Shown: positions 1-11,460, numbered from the stretch's first letter. The stretch is DNA of 64,000 bases from Diphasiastrum complanatum (GCA_029204225.1 CM055094.1:20687407-20751406); one strand, 5' to 3'. Notes: generated from the sequence alone by a model not told the origin. Numbers and translations are program-made.

Positions 1-55
1 ATAATCGATAGATTGATCTAGTAGAAAACCAACTTGTTATATATCTTGTACGCTA

Positions 56-307
56 TTAAAACTTGTCTTCATTATAAAACAAAATTAATTGAAAAAGTTT
101 GAAATGACCTTGGCGCTCTTTTTGATCCATCACACTCCAAGTTTCTTGCTTTATATGCAAAATCAAAGCTTTGCAGTTATGAGCAAAATAAGCAAAATAT
201 TTTTTCAATAGATGTGTGTTGAAATTGCAAATTTTTGAATTGCAAAACTTTGAAATAACCTTGCCGCTCCATTTGATCCAACACACTCCGTATTTTCTGA
301 ATTTCAA
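56..307 (-). pseudogene. orfB copy 1, unknown short ORF with internal repeats
   Basis: This is an unidentified minus-strand reading frame with copies at 21702-21971, 49163-49447 and 55210-55497. The underlying DNA holds imperfect direct repeats: the phrase around TTTGATCCA-CACACTCC occurs near 120-145 and again near 265-290, with a third degenerate form further right. Copies differ by indels at the ends, so the start is not fixed. It may be a 3' part of orfA, which lies just upstream on the same strand. No domain is recognised. Confidence 0.3.
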
Positions 308-530
308 GATTCACGTTGGCTTTCATTGTGATCCAAAATATTCAAAGTTTCTTGCCATGATTTTCAGATCGATAAGACTGTTTTTCTTTGATGTGAACGC
401 TTTGAGTAGATGGAAAGAAAACTTTGATGTGCAATACGATTTGCATTTACATGAGAAGTTATCTTAGTTAATGGTGGAAAATAGAATCTTGAAGTATGGA
501 CCCCACGCGTTGCGGCTATCCAACTTCTAG

Positions 531-1383
531 TTAATTACATACGTTACTAGTGAGGTCAAGCTCCATATGATCTGAGTTTGTTTCATCTGATGAAGCATGA
601 CGCTTCGTCCGTATCTTGGTCCTTTGTCTGGATTGTTGTGTTGGTGGTGGTTGGACCAGTGTGGTGGTGTCTTCATGTTGAGCAAAAGAATCTTCAGCAG
701 AATGATCCTTCGTTTGTGACATAGAGGACATGGGTGTCTTTCTCGATGTAAGCTTCACTAGGCCGACCATTTGGTGCTTTGCAGTTGGCCCTTGTGGAGA
801 GAAGGAATTCTTTCTCTTTTGAGAAGCCACTTGCGTGGAATCTGTTGGAATAGGCCTGGAAGTAGAGTTGGTATTCTTGGCTGGTTTTGAGGGAGTCTCC
901 CAAGCTTTTATCTGCTAGCATAAAGTGGTCTCGAACTCGAGGTCGGTGGCTCAACTGCTACAGTGACATCTATCAGAAGATAGCCCAATAACTGGAGGTT
1001 TGCTTGTTCTTGATATAGTCATGGAGGCAATTGGAAGCACACTGGGCCCAGTCATAAAGGTTCTGATCGTGTAGTCTAGAATCAACCATCATGTGGAATA
1101 GTTTCATGGGGATACGCATGATCTTGGACCTATAGCGCTATGTATATTTCGTTAGATAGGTACATGGAGCTGCTAAGGGCTTATCATTTATGACCTCGAT
1201 ACGGTAACCATCTTTTTTTTTCCATTTGTCCACTGAGGGGTCTATGTATCTGAAGTATGCTATGAATTCAATCTTTTTGAGGGTCCTGTTGACTGTGTTT
1301 GGTCCCCTAGGGAAGCCAAATGTATTGAGGTCAGCTCCAGAAATAGGGATAATATAAACAAAATTTTGGTTAGGAGGTAACAT
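531..1383 (-). pseudogene. orfA copy 1, unknown transposon-type protein
   Basis: This minus-strand gene starts at an ATG (1383) with MLPPNQNFVYIIPISGADLN and is found six times in the window. The frame stops early at 1138, where a CAG codon seen in copies 2 and 4 is TAG. It then resumes in other frames to about 531 through a segment with the motif LYFQAYSNRFHASGFSKEKE. A full composite would be about 250-300 residues. I recognise no domain. Upstream on the same strand is TGGCTATCAGAGCC, one base different from a plant LTR-element primer-binding site, so a divergent gag is possible but unproven. Confidence 0.45.
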
Positions 1384-1696
1384 GAACTGGAAAATCTGTC
1401 GGTGTGGTGATAAGCAATATGCAATAGAAATGGGCTCTGATAGCCACTGAAAAGAGGAAGTTGGAACTCTATGTGGCTCAGGAACTAGTGTGCCTCCTGG
1501 TACCAAGTGTTCATCTCAGAGATATAGAGGCTTTCCATGGTGATGTCAATTATGTCTTGAGTTGGGTCATCAGAACTGGAAGATGTTGTGGCATACATGT
1601 TTTGGACTCAGCTGATGACTATGTTGAAGGTTCGGCTCTGGTAACAGACAAGTGGAATCTCGGCTCGATCGACTGTGGAGGGCTTCGGATCGGTCG

Positions 1697-1845
1697 AGTT
1701 TTGATGGACTCGGCTCAGTCAACTTTGTATGTAGAGTATGGACGCTCAGCTCGTTCCACAGCTAATGCAGAGTATGTACGTTCAGCTCGGTCCATGGTGA
1801 TTGTAGACTATGGGGGCGCGGCTCTATGAGCAGTGTATGTAGAGT
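1697..1845. repeat. 36-bp minisatellite, 4 units
   Basis: Imperfect 36-bp tandem units end in variants of GCAGAGTATGGA and start with variants of CGCTCAGCTCGGTCCAC. Because 36 is divisible by 3, they keep the plus frame open (1461-1829, 12-residue repeat of the form SARSTVNAEYGR) and also a minus frame. Seven copies of this module occur in the window with 3 or 4 units. Confidence 0.75.
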
Positions 1846-2039
1846 ATTGCTCGGCAGTGTACAGAGAATAGAAATTTGTGGAAAAATTTGGAGCCATGTC
1901 GCTCTGATAGGATGTGGAAACGATGATGTTTCTTCGCGATAACGTAGTAGTAGAGAGATTTCAACCCAAATCGGTGTTGAATGTGTGGTTTTGACAAGCT
2001 CTAGTAGCACTATCCCTCAGCATTCTCGTGTTAGATGTG

Positions 2040-2770
2040 ACGATTTTTGTGTAATGTAACAAGTCTCGGCAGCTTAGGGTTTATCACCAGTAAAAGATGG
2101 AAAATCGATCCTTTGAAGCTATAGCTTTTCAAAGCTTCTGAATTCCATTTCCATGCTTGAAGAAGGAAGTGCCAGCATCAAATCTTCTCCCATCAGAGTT
2201 TGTTTTCATTTCCTGAAAAGCATGCATGGCAACATGACAGTAAAGCGTGATATTGTGAAGTTTTTCTGCAACATTTTCTTACATACATAGCTACACCAAA
2301 TGAGAAAATTAAGGACCTAGATTCTTAAAGAGTTTTATGAGGTTGAAGTTCTAGTTTCTGTACAAATCAACTTCCTCTGAAAGTTTCTTTTTGGTGTAAA
2401 TGATCCTATTTATACCAAGTGTAGGCTAATTTATAATGGCAAAGATCGAGTTTACAGCTCACCATGATTATGATCATTTGCAAGTAGCCTATTATAAGCA
2501 AATTGTGCTACACTTTCGTGTTATCCTAGCGCATTTGAATGTAGCTTGTGATATTATTGGTTCGATATTCTAGTAGCTTTTTTGCACCATTTAAGGTAAG
2601 AGAAAGAGAGCACAATCAAATAATGATGCAATAGGTTCTAGAAAAATGTAAATTTGTTGTTCCGATATCTCCAATTTCTAGGAATTTGGGCATGAAGACA
2701 ATCCGAATCGAATCATGCACAGAAAAATTGATGAGTGTTTGCCATCTTGTTTGCATGTATGTGATGATTT
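2040..2770 (+). pseudogene. Exon-like module of unidentified gene, copy 1
   Basis: This is a degenerate copy of a plus-strand module whose best-preserved version lies at 56790-58098. The first small ORF seen in other copies (MDDDG start) is missing here. The second, around 2154-2330, is disrupted. The exon with the MAKIEF start (2436-2600) is broken by a 2-base difference (GATATTATTGG against GATTTATTGG). The AAG|GTAAGA donor after TTTGCACCATTT and the TTTCTAG|GAATTTGG acceptor are still visible. Confidence 0.4.
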
Positions 2771-4070
2771 TTGTTGTTTAATTATATCGATGTCGATTGA
2801 AACTATGATAGCTTCATGGTTGTCATTCGTAATATTAAAAGTTTTTTTTCAACTTATCTTGGGGCAAGTTCACAAATAGCAAGGTAACAAATTGGGACTC
2901 GGCAAGAACTCACTCCAAATGACTTTTTGAGATTCACTAACTTCTTCTCATGAATTTATCATTGTGTCTAACTTGCCATATACCAGTTTTATAAGTATTT
3001 GCTTGATCCTATACTCTTAAATGCACCATAATGGTACCCCCCTTTTGCATGTGCCATAGTCCTAGAGCTCTAAAATTAACAATGTATACACATGCATGGA
3101 GGTTTTCAAGACATACTGATGTTTTTGCATCCACTTGTCTTTAAGCTTAAACATGTTCTTTGTAGTTCCTGAAGAAGTCTTGAAAGTTTGAAGCTTGTGT
3201 GTTAAGCCAAGTGTTCTTGTGGTTCATCGTAGATGCTTGGAGTTGATTACTGGCCACCTCCAAGGACATAGACTTGAAAAAATTTGTCTAGGCCCCTTCA
3301 TTTTTTAACGCTTGCTTCTTGTACAACCAAATTACCTTCCAATTTTTTCAAGCCCATTTGTGTTAAAGTGTCTCACATCTCTATGGAACATATGCACAAA
3401 AGTGAATCACTTTCTGCCACGTGATGATAGTGATACATTGTGCACTAGGGAATCACATTGTTGATAAGTTGGATTCACATTTACATCATGAAGCAAATAG
3501 TCTTGTAAGTTTCGTGTTCAAATGGATCGGAAGCTCACTCCAATGGATGTTGAGATTAATATATCATGCTATCTCTAGCCTAATAGCCACACACTAGATG
3601 TTTGGATCCAGAAAATATTCACATAAAGGGACACAGGTCTACCACGTAGGTCTGCCACGTAGTTTTCAATCAATCAAAAGGAAGGTAGATCCTAATCTTT
3701 GGTACTGTAATAGTTAGTTCTTAGACTTATTGAGATCTTAGAAATTAAATTTGAGGGTCAGCCCAAAGTTTTTGACAAGTGCTCATCAAGTGAATGCAAT
3801 TCTAGTCAAGATTGTGTTCAATTTTGCTTGATTTGTGATATAGTTTGGATTGATTATTGCTTGATGATTCAACTGATCTTGTAGGAATTATTTGAAGAGG
3901 CATATTTATGTGCATATGATTCCTTTTGGTTCAGGTTAGGTGAATCCTATATCCTTGTGAAGTCGAGATCAAGGATGAGGCAGTTCTACATCCAATTTTT
4001 ATGCAAATTCAAGCTAGTTTCCATTCTTGTTAACATTAATACATATGATTTGGCATAAGATCGGGTAGGA
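2771..4070. other. Non-coding spacer module shared by repeat units
   Basis: No coding sequence is apparent. The stretch recurs in whole or part near 11460-12110, 15640-15805, 24540-24950, 29760-30400, 33890-34045 and 58100-59390. Near its end it has an exon-like stretch bounded by TTGTAG|GAATGATTTG and TTCAG|GTTAGG, which may be the last surviving exon of the module to its left. Confidence 0.5.
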
Positions 4071-4075
4071 TCTTA

Positions 4076-5010
4076 TTGAGAGGTCAAGTTTTGAGCTTTC
4101 TCAAGTCCCTAGGTAGTGGGATATCTAGTCTTTTAATCATTTCTATTTTGCATCTATTCAAGAAGAAGCAAACTCAAAGTCCAGCAAATCTTGTTCAAGA
4201 GGAAGAGGAGAGCTCTCATGAAGATTTCGTCATGATGCCAAGTTTCTCTTCTTCAAGAATAAGAGGTGAAGACCCTTGGTGGATAGATAGTGGGGCTAGC
4301 TCCCACATGACAAGTAAGAGGGAGTATTTTTCAACCTTATCTACCTATGAAGGACCTATCAAGTCAATTTTTACAACAAATAATTATGCTTGTAAGATAG
4401 AAGGAATAGGATCTATACCTTTATGCTTGGGATTTTCAAGGAAAATCAAGATTGATGGAGTACTTTACATTTCTAGTATCACTAAGAACTTTCTTAGTGT
4501 AGGGCAATTGCTTGACAATGGTTTGATTGTGGAGTTCGCCACAAATACATCTAACATCAAGAAGGATGGCAAGATCATTGCTAAAGGCATAAGGTTTGGA
4601 AGATTGTTCAAACTAGATGCCTATGTGGATGCTAATATTGTGATGCTAGCCAAGGAGACCAAAGTATCCAACCATATTCTACGGCAGAAAAGACTTGGCC
4701 ACATCAACTCGAAATCCATGGAGATCATGTGCAAGGAGGGGCTTGCCTCAGGACTTCCAAGAACCTTAGCAAAGTTTATTTGATGTTCCAACTCTCTACA
4801 ATGACAACATTTTAGTCCAACACCTTGCAACCAACCCAATCTTCCATGCAAGACCAAAACATATTGAGATCTCTCATCATTTTTTGTCAGAGAAGGTGCA
4901 ATCTAAGGAGATATCTTTGGAGCATGTGGCAAGTAGTGAATGTGAAGTTAAGGTCAGCCCTAGGGTTGATAGCAATTCTATGTTATCTTCAAACTAGTTG
5001 TGAGGAGGAG
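4076..5010 (+). pseudogene. Gutted Ty1/copia fragment: leader, protease, pre-integrase, RNase H end
   Basis: A 235-codon frame opens at a TTG with a hydrophobic leader (SLLIISILHLF). It runs into the copia protease site WWIDSGASSHMT (about residues 69-78) and the GAG-pre-integrase signature KRLGHINSKSM. Right after this, at 4784-5000, comes the C-terminal end of copia RNase H, read as NPIFHARPKHIEI in another frame. Integrase core, RT and most of RNase H are deleted. Compared with copies 2 and 3, this copy also lacks about 43 bp near 4940. A purine tract GAGGAGGAG abuts the LTR. The leader replaces gag; the same joint occurs at 25058 and 59400. Confidence 0.85.
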
Positions 5011-5500
5011 TGTTAAATTTACACAAGCTAGTTTGCATAAATTCCACTTGTAAATGACTTTGAGGCCATGATGTGGGATTGTCACACATGCCAAAAGCAT
5101 AGGATACCTTATTCTAAGTCAAATTATTAACCTAGCTTTGGAATGGTACCTTTGGAATGTGTCCAAAGAGAGCATAGATAAGGTAGAAAAAAAGTAGGAG
5201 CTTAAAATAGCAGTTTTTGCATTGTTTTTGGATCTCGAGGTATCGACCCTAAATAGGGTGGATCAACTGGATCTTTAGGTTGGATGTTAGGGTTAGGTTG
5301 TGATGATTACATAGAAGCCGTAATACGCTCAAATTCGAGCTCTACATGTATAAATATGTGATGGGACTTCCATCCAATTATGAACAAAATTGAGATTTTT
5401 CTTCTTGACTAGTTTGAGTCTATGATTTGACTCATGAATGCTATTGGCTTATGATTTTTTATGATCATTGAATGAGATTGGAGTTGCAGGTACAGTACGC
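5011..5500 (+). repeat. 3' LTR of the gutted copia family (right end approximate)
   Basis: It begins TGTTAAATTTACACAAG directly after the polypurine tract, as a 3' LTR should. A TATA-like TATAAATA lies at 5349-5356. I find no upstream LTR for this copy or for those at 26037 and 60394, so the right end cannot be set by LTR comparison. Confidence 0.6.
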
Positions 5501-6530
5501 AGGCAACAGCAAGCCGTACATCCACATGTGTGAAGAGTATTGGAGTAATTCATGGACTTCAAGCCAAGATAAACTGGGAATCAATGCATTGATTAGTAAT
5601 CTAGCTTAGATCTTGTTTGGATTTTAAGTAGGTGCTTTCTCCATCATTTCTAGAACCAAATGGGTTTATTTTGCTGTATTTTTATCAAAAAGAACCCCAA
5701 CCTCCTACTAGTGGAAAAGTGGACGATAAAGGGGAGTTTGCTGATGTCCTAGTTCAGGATAAATGTGGTTACAGTTGTCAAGGAAATTGTGGAAGAGGTG
5801 CCAATTGACACTGCAATGGCTCCTTCAAAAAAACAAAAAATGTAAATGATCTTGATGATTTCTAAGAGTAATAAATTCTCTTTTATTTTAAAAAAAAATT
5901 GCGTTTATATTTCTTGAAATATTGTGTATTGAAATCTTTTTTATTAATTTAATGTTTTTAAATTTGTTTGTATTAAAACTATAGATTTAGCAGTTTTTTA
6001 ATGATTTAAATATTAGCAAAACAAAAATTGCAACGAACTGTCAGGTTTTTAATATTTTAATTTTTTGTTGTGTTTTTATAAGAAGTTTCTAGAAATAATT
6101 TCATTTGCAATCATTTAATGTTTAAATATAAGTAAAGATTTAAATACTAATTCAAATTTTGTCATAATTTAAAAATATTTTTCTTGATACAAGAATTGTA
6201 ATTTAAAACACTTTTAAAATTTTTAAAAAAACATTGAAAGCTTTTGTTGTAATAAGCAAAAATGTTTTTTTTAGTTATTCCAATGGTTGTGTCCAATGAT
6301 TTTATTTTGAATAGTATTATTATTTCATATAAGCTAATTTGCAATTATTAACAAAAATCTATTAACAAAATTTTAGTAGGTTGATTAATTTTCTTGCAAA
6401 ATACAACATTTTTTTTAGCATTACAATATCTTTATTTGAAGCATTTTAAATATGGATATTTTTTTATAAAATTAAAAAAAAAACGACAACAAATAATGGG
6501 TCTCCATGTCATTTTTTTTTTTTTGGGTCA
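5501..6530. other. Exon-like scrap followed by AT-rich non-coding DNA
   Basis: At about 5733-5845 lies a damaged copy of the small reading frame that is intact at 60950-61069. From about 5860 the DNA is very AT-rich with A and T runs and no convincing gene. The AT-rich part recurs near 9430, 26880, 50825 and 61070. Confidence 0.5.
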
Positions 6531-6689
6531 TCGTGTTTCATGATGAACAATCTTAGTAAATTCTTCCGTGGTGCATTCTTCCAAAATCAGATGAATGGCT
6601 TTTTTCTTTGGCTACACAAGCTCGTTAGAGATGTTGTCAAGTCACACATACTTTTCTCTTTTTACGCCAGCACATGATTGATTTGTTGC

Positions 6690-6990
6690 AAACCCTTCTG
6701 CTAAACTCCTTGCCAACTTAGGAGATGCTGAAAACATCAGAGAGATTGAACGCCTCCTCAAAAGACCACGTTTTTTCACTGTCCAAGATAAATTCTTCCA
6801 AAACTCAAATGAAAGGCCTGGTTCTTTCAACCTAAACAACCCTAGTTCGGTGGTTTATGGACGAAATATGAGAAAAAGAAAGAAGTATAAATGATATAAA
6901 GAGAAGGAAGGACAAGGCAGTGGTGCAAAAGAAGACTTACTGGATAAAAGACTGAGCTTTTACAGGTATTAACTAGCTCGCAGGATGACG
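6690..6990 (+). pseudogene. NPSAK module, unidentified exon-like sequence, copy 1
   Basis: The plus frame reads NPSAKLLANLGDAENIREIE and on through VQDKFFQNSNERPGSFNLNN, then a lysine/arginine-rich end. It resembles real protein more than the minus-strand frame over the same bases. A TGA follows the basic stretch and could be a decayed CGA. Upstream (about 6540-6675) another plus frame begins MMNNLSKFFPGAFFQNQM in a different phase. The family is unknown. The module ends where gypsy sequence starts, near 6992. Confidence 0.35.
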
Positions 6991-7787
6991 AGGATCTGCA
7001 TTAGTCTCCCTATAAATAGAGACTATCTGGTAAAACTTATCTCTAAATACAATAGTATGGTTTTTAAAATCTATTTTCAACGAATCTGATTTATCAAAAA
7101 ACCATTCATATCCTAGGATTACATAAGTTCTAGCAAGATTCATAACATGGAAGTCGAGCTGCTCAACATGATCTTGCATCCGAACCTCCAAATTAGGGAC
7201 TTTCACATCCCAAACTTCTGTGTCTGACCCTGAGGCTAGAGGACCACATAATGTTGATCACGGGCACCCGAAGCTTCTATACAAGCTGCACATTCAAAAG
7301 GTTGTGAGTACCTCCAAAATCAAACATTATACCTAAGTCTTTCCCTAGAATATTGCCTTTAACTTGAAACCATTGATTAGACTTGAAAGAAAGTGTACTG
7401 AAGTTACAAGTATATTCACAACCATTTAACAAATCAACTTTCAATTCACAACCATTTAACAAATCGACTTTCAATTTACCTGTCGGTAAATCCATCGCCA
7501 TGAAACTTAATGATTTATTTTCCCTCTAGGATCTCTCTTTGGCATGATGCCCAAGTTTGTTGGCAAGCAGTAGCTTCTAGTTCATCAAAAAATAGATTTT
7601 TTATCTTATTATTTTTTGGTTTTTCATTCTTAGGCTTTTGGGCTGATTGGCTGTGCATACTCTTCCGTGAGGCAATCACGGTGCTATCGTAGGCTTTAGC
7701 TACTCGGATAGGATCTTTCAATATGGAGGACATTCCCTTTGCACTCCTTTTGGTAATCGGCTGACAATCCATACTATGAATTGCCAC
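6973..7787 (-). pseudogene. Ty3/gypsy gag end and aspartic protease remnant, copy 1
   Basis: Three minus-strand frames line up. The first (7787-7515) is a lysine- and proline-rich gag tail. The second (7501-7277) carries the protease active-site region as FDFGGTHNLLN, where the family normally has D-S/T-G. The third (7206-6973) carries the flap-side motif VILGYEWF followed by IDFKNHTIVF. The catalytic serine/threonine is replaced by phenylalanine, so the protease should be inactive. An eight-residue duplication (KVDLLNGC twice) precedes the site. A nearly identical copy lies at 51624-52438. Confidence 0.7.
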
Positions 7788-8404
7788 TGTGCCAATTTCG
7801 AATCAAGTGACCCTTAAGTGATTATTAGAAGCCTTTTTCAAATGGAAAAAAATAGCATACACCTCTAAAAGGATACGGTTGCTAGGTCTACAAAGTACTC
7901 AACAAAAATTGCTTTTTCTTTTAAGGCTTTCAATTGCCTTAACCCAAAAAAGTAAATAGGAAAAAAGTAATGGCAAACCTGAATGCAATAAAGGAACTTC
8001 TAAAATCCCTATTTAAGAGCAAAAAATCCAAAATCCCCCCCCCCCCCCCAAATTAATATAACTAGTAACATTATTCTCAAAGCATATACGATGAGCTACA
8101 AACAACACTTGGAGAGTAAAAAATTAGGAATCTGTCAAATACTCTTGCATCTAGTATTTGGAAAGTTAGACATAACGATAGTATCATAAGAATGAGTTAG
8201 AGAAGCTTGTGAAGCCATCCAGAGGTGTGTTGTTGTTTTATTAGTTGCCTAGATACATATCAAGCTACCCCAAGTTACCACAGATCTATTATATGAGTTA
8301 AAGACGGGTCTATATGAGGCAAGGTGTATATATTGCAAAAAGCGAAAAGGAAGGTCTCCCCTTTTAATATATTGTGTACAACCGGTAATTGGGTTAAAGG
8401 TAAT
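7788..8404. other. Non-coding joint with poly-C tract and truncated RT tail
   Basis: A run of C bases lies at about 8035-8050. From about 8060 to 8400 the sequence matches the region downstream of the RT (compare 20056-20280 and 52720-53040), ending abruptly where the NPSAK module restarts. The RT core is absent. No gene is seen. Confidence 0.55.
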
Positions 8405-8448
8405 TGTCACCTACTTTTCTCTTTTTACGCCAGCACATGATTGATTTG

Positions 8449-9152
8449 CTGTAAACCCTTCTGCTAAACTCCTTGCCAACTTAGGAGATGCTGAAAACAT
8501 CAGAGAGATTGAACGCCTCCTCAAAAGACCAAATTTTTTCGCTGTCCAAGATAAATTCTTCCAAAACTCAAATGAAAGGCCTGGTTCTTTGAATCTAAAC
8601 AACCCTAGTTCGGTGGTTTTGGGACAAAATATGGGAAAAAGAAAGAAGTATACATGATATAATGGAAAGGAAGGACAAGGCAGTGGTGCAAAAGAAGACT
8701 TACTGGCTAAAAGACTGAACTTTTACAGGTATTAACTAGCTCGTAGGATGACGAGGATCTGCATAGAAGAACTCTCACTAGGAATACGGTGGATCGACTA
8801 CAGCTCAGCATGCGCAAGGACAAGGCGGAGATATTTTTACATTTACGTTACTGTAATAGAATGTTTGAGACCATTCATGTGAGACACTTTTACACTCGTA
8901 TTTTATTACAATCTTTGGCCTTATATACACAAGTCCTTCCATAATATTGTGTTTGCTTGGTCATACTTACCTAACATCAAAAGTAAATGGTATTTTTTGT
9001 TTGATGTTTTCTGCAATTTTGAAATTGAAAATCTATCTTTATGTTCTTGCTCTTTTCTAAAACATTTCAAAGATTTCATTTCAGAAAAATTTGATTATGT
9101 TCTAACAACGGACTGCAATATAATTAGAAGTATGTACCTCAGAAAATCTTAG
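8449..9152 (+). pseudogene. NPSAK module, copy 2
   Basis: This is a longer copy of the module at 6690. The frame continues past the TGA as YNGKEGQGSGAKEDLLAKRL and then, with one more stop, into LARRMTRICIEELSLGIRW. The copy near 27690-28110 has the same downstream reading. The remainder, to 9152, has an open plus frame of unknown meaning that overlaps gypsy debris on the other strand. Function is unknown. Confidence 0.35.
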
Positions 9153-9159
9153 CTATTTA

Positions 9160-9430
9160 GAAAAAACATCATTGAACTCTTGTTTTAAATCTTGCATTAA
9201 AAGTTGTTCTTGATGCTAATTTTTGGTGTTAAAGCATGTTAACACATTCACATCACAATGCATACGACGTTTCAAAACAAGATGAAAAAGCTCATACTTA
9301 GAATTATGTAGTTTTTCCATAACTTCCGCCGAGTAAACCATCGGTGATGGGAGTACATTAGTCTCCCCATAAATAGAGACTATCTGGTCAAACTTATATT
9401 TGAATACAACAGTATGGTTTTTAAAATTTT
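9160..9430 (-). pseudogene. Ty3/gypsy remnant between protease and RT
   Basis: Read on the minus strand, it joins the end of the protease region (KIYL-type reading near 9420) to a segment resembling the gypsy linker before RT, with the motif QEFNDVFP also seen in the copy at 10050-10393. It is fragmented, and no RT core follows. Confidence 0.5.
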
Positions 9431-10049
9431 TAAAAAAACATTGAAAACTTTTGTTTTAATAAGCAAAAAGGTTTTTTTTAGTTATTCTAATGGTTGTGTC
9501 CAATGATTTTATTTTGAATAGTATTGTTATTTCATATAAGCTAATTTGCAATTATTAACAAAAATCTATTAACAAAATTTTAGTAGGTTGATTAATTTTC
9601 TTGCAAAATACAACATTTTTTTTAGCATTACAATATCTTTATTTGAAGCATTTTAGATATGGATATTTTCTTTATAAAAAAAAAAAAAGCGACAAAAAAA
9701 AAATGGGTCTCCATGTCATTTCTTTTTTTTTTGGGTCATCGTGTTTCATGATGAACAATCTTAGTAAATTCTTCCCTGGTGCATTCTTCCAAAATCAGAT
9801 GAATGGCTTTTTTCTTTGGCTACACAAGCTCACCAGAGATGTTGTCAAGTCACACCTACTTTTCTCTTTTTACGCCAGCACATGATTGATTTGCTGCAAA
9901 CCCTTCTGCGAAACTCCTTGCTGACTCCGACTTAGGAGATGCTGAAAACATTAGAGAGATTGAATGCCTCCTCAAAAGACCAAATTTTTTCGCTGTCCAA
10001 GATCTATCTTTATGTTCTTGCTCTTTTCTGAAACATTTCAAAGATTTCA
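9431..10049. other. AT-rich repeat plus truncated NPSAK module
   Basis: 9430-9700 is a second copy of the AT-rich DNA of 6210-6500. 9740-10010 repeats the MMNNLSKFFPGAFF and NPSAK stretch, cut off mid-exon where it joins gypsy sequence. No intact gene. Confidence 0.5.
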
Positions 10050-10393
10050 TGCTGGAAAAATTCGATTATGTGCTTAAAACGGACTGCAATATAATTAGAA
10101 GTATGTACCTCAGAAAATCTTACCTATTTAGGAAAAACATCATTGAACTCTTGTTTTAAATCTTGCATTAAAAGCTGTTCTTGATGCTAATTTTTGGTGT
10201 TAAAGCATGTTAACACATTCACATCATCATTCACATCACAATGCATACGAGATTTCAAAACAAGATGAAAAAGCTCATACTTAGAATCTTGTAGTTTTTC
10301 CATAACTTCCGCCGAGCAAACCATCGATGATGGGAGTACATTAGTCTCCCCATAAATAGAGACTATTTGGTCAAACTTATCTTTAAATACCAT
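10050..10393 (-). pseudogene. Ty3/gypsy remnant, protease end and pre-RT linker
   Basis: The minus frame begins MVFKDKFDQIVSIYGETN, continuing the protease C-terminus. In another phase it reads LMQDLKQEFNDVFPK, which matches the linker just before gypsy RT, where a D-V-F-P motif is usual. The RT itself is missing. Copies lie at 9160-9430 and 28280-28660. Confidence 0.55.
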
Positions 10394-10459
10394 AGTAAGG
10401 TTTTTAAAATCTATTTACAAGTGGAGTCTCGGCTCGATCGACTGTGGATCGGATCGGTC

Positions 10460-10640
10460 GAACTTTGATGGACTTAGCTCAGTCAACTTTGTATGCAGAC
10501 TATGGACGCTCAGCTTGGTCCACAGTGAATGCATAGTATGGACGCTCGGCTCGGTCCACGGTGATTGCAAAGTATGGGGGATCGGCTCTATGAGCAGTGT
10601 ATGTAGAGTATTGCTCGGTAGTGTATGGAGACTAGAAATT
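10460..10640. repeat. 36-bp minisatellite, 4 units
   Basis: This array lacks the orfA-proximal part of the module, because the joint with gypsy sequence lies at about 10410. Unit number equals that of its counterpart at 28735, as expected if both descend from one duplicated block. Confidence 0.7.
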
Positions 10641-10799
10641 TGTGGAAAAATTTGGAGCAATGTCGCTCTGATAGGATGTGGAAACGATGATGTTTCTTCG
10701 CGATAACGTACTAGTAGAGAGCTTTCAACCCAAATCGGTGTTGAATGTGTGGTTTTGACAAGCTCTAATAGCACTACCCCTAAGTATTTGGCTCGTGCT

Positions 10800-11460
10800 A
10801 GATGTGACGATTTTTGTGTAATGTAGCAGATCTCGGCAGCTTAGGGTTTCTGGAAGTGGATGTATGTAGATGGTGTCCAAGCATGCGAAGGAGTAATCAA
10901 GCATGGTCATAGCAAATGATAGATCGCCACTAAAAGATGGAAAATCAAACCTTTGAAGCTATAGCTTTTCAAAGCTTCTGAATTCCATTTCCATGCATGA
11001 AGAAGGAAGTGCCAGCATCAAATCTTCTCCCATCAGAGTTTGTTTGCATTTCCTAAAAAGCATGCATGGCAGCATGGCAGTAAAGCATGATATTGTGACT
11101 TTTTGTAATGTTCTGCAACATTTGCTTACATACATAGCTACACCAAATGAGAAAATTAAGGACCTAGATTTTTAAAGTGTTTTATGAGGTTGAAATTCTA
11201 GTTTTTCTACAAATCAACTTCCTCTGAAAGTTTCTTTTTGGTGGAAATGATGCTATTTATACCAAGTGTAGGCTAATTTGTAATGGCAAAGGTCGAGTTT
11301 GCAGCTCACCATGATTATGATCATTTGCAAGTAGCCTATTATAAGCAAATCGTGCTGCACTTTCGTGTTATCTTAGCACATTTGAATGTAGCCTGTGATA
11401 TTATTGGTTCGATATTCTAGTAGCTTTTTTGCGCCATTTAAGGTAAGAAAAAGAGAGCAC
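10800..11460 (+). pseudogene. Exon-like module of unidentified gene, copy 2
   Basis: The second small ORF is open here (10993-11175, MHEEGSASIKSSPIRV, one residue different from the consensus MPEEG). The MAKIEF exon starting near 11283 is frame-broken like copy 1. The following intron is cut off at about 11463, where the spacer module begins. Confidence 0.4.

Noticed and set aside
590-620. Possible hammerhead ribozyme core (CTGATGA followed by a small hairpin)
   Set aside because: The required CGAAA after stem II is absent here and at the CTGATGA sites near 1607 and 14250.
4621-4857. Minus-strand 78-codon frame opposite the copia pre-integrase, repeated at 25603, 59960 and 63655
   Set aside because: Conserved only because the sense frame is duplicated; no independent motif.
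6642-6839. Minus-strand frame MFRLKEPGLSFEFW and its copies at 8411, 9856 and 51293
   Set aside because: The plus frame over the same bases looks more protein-like and continues further; the minus frame is probably a shadow.
8729-8766. 38-nt intron with GT and AG ends in the NPSAK module
   Set aside because: Too short for a plant intron, and the copy at 27960 lacks the GT donor while reading through.
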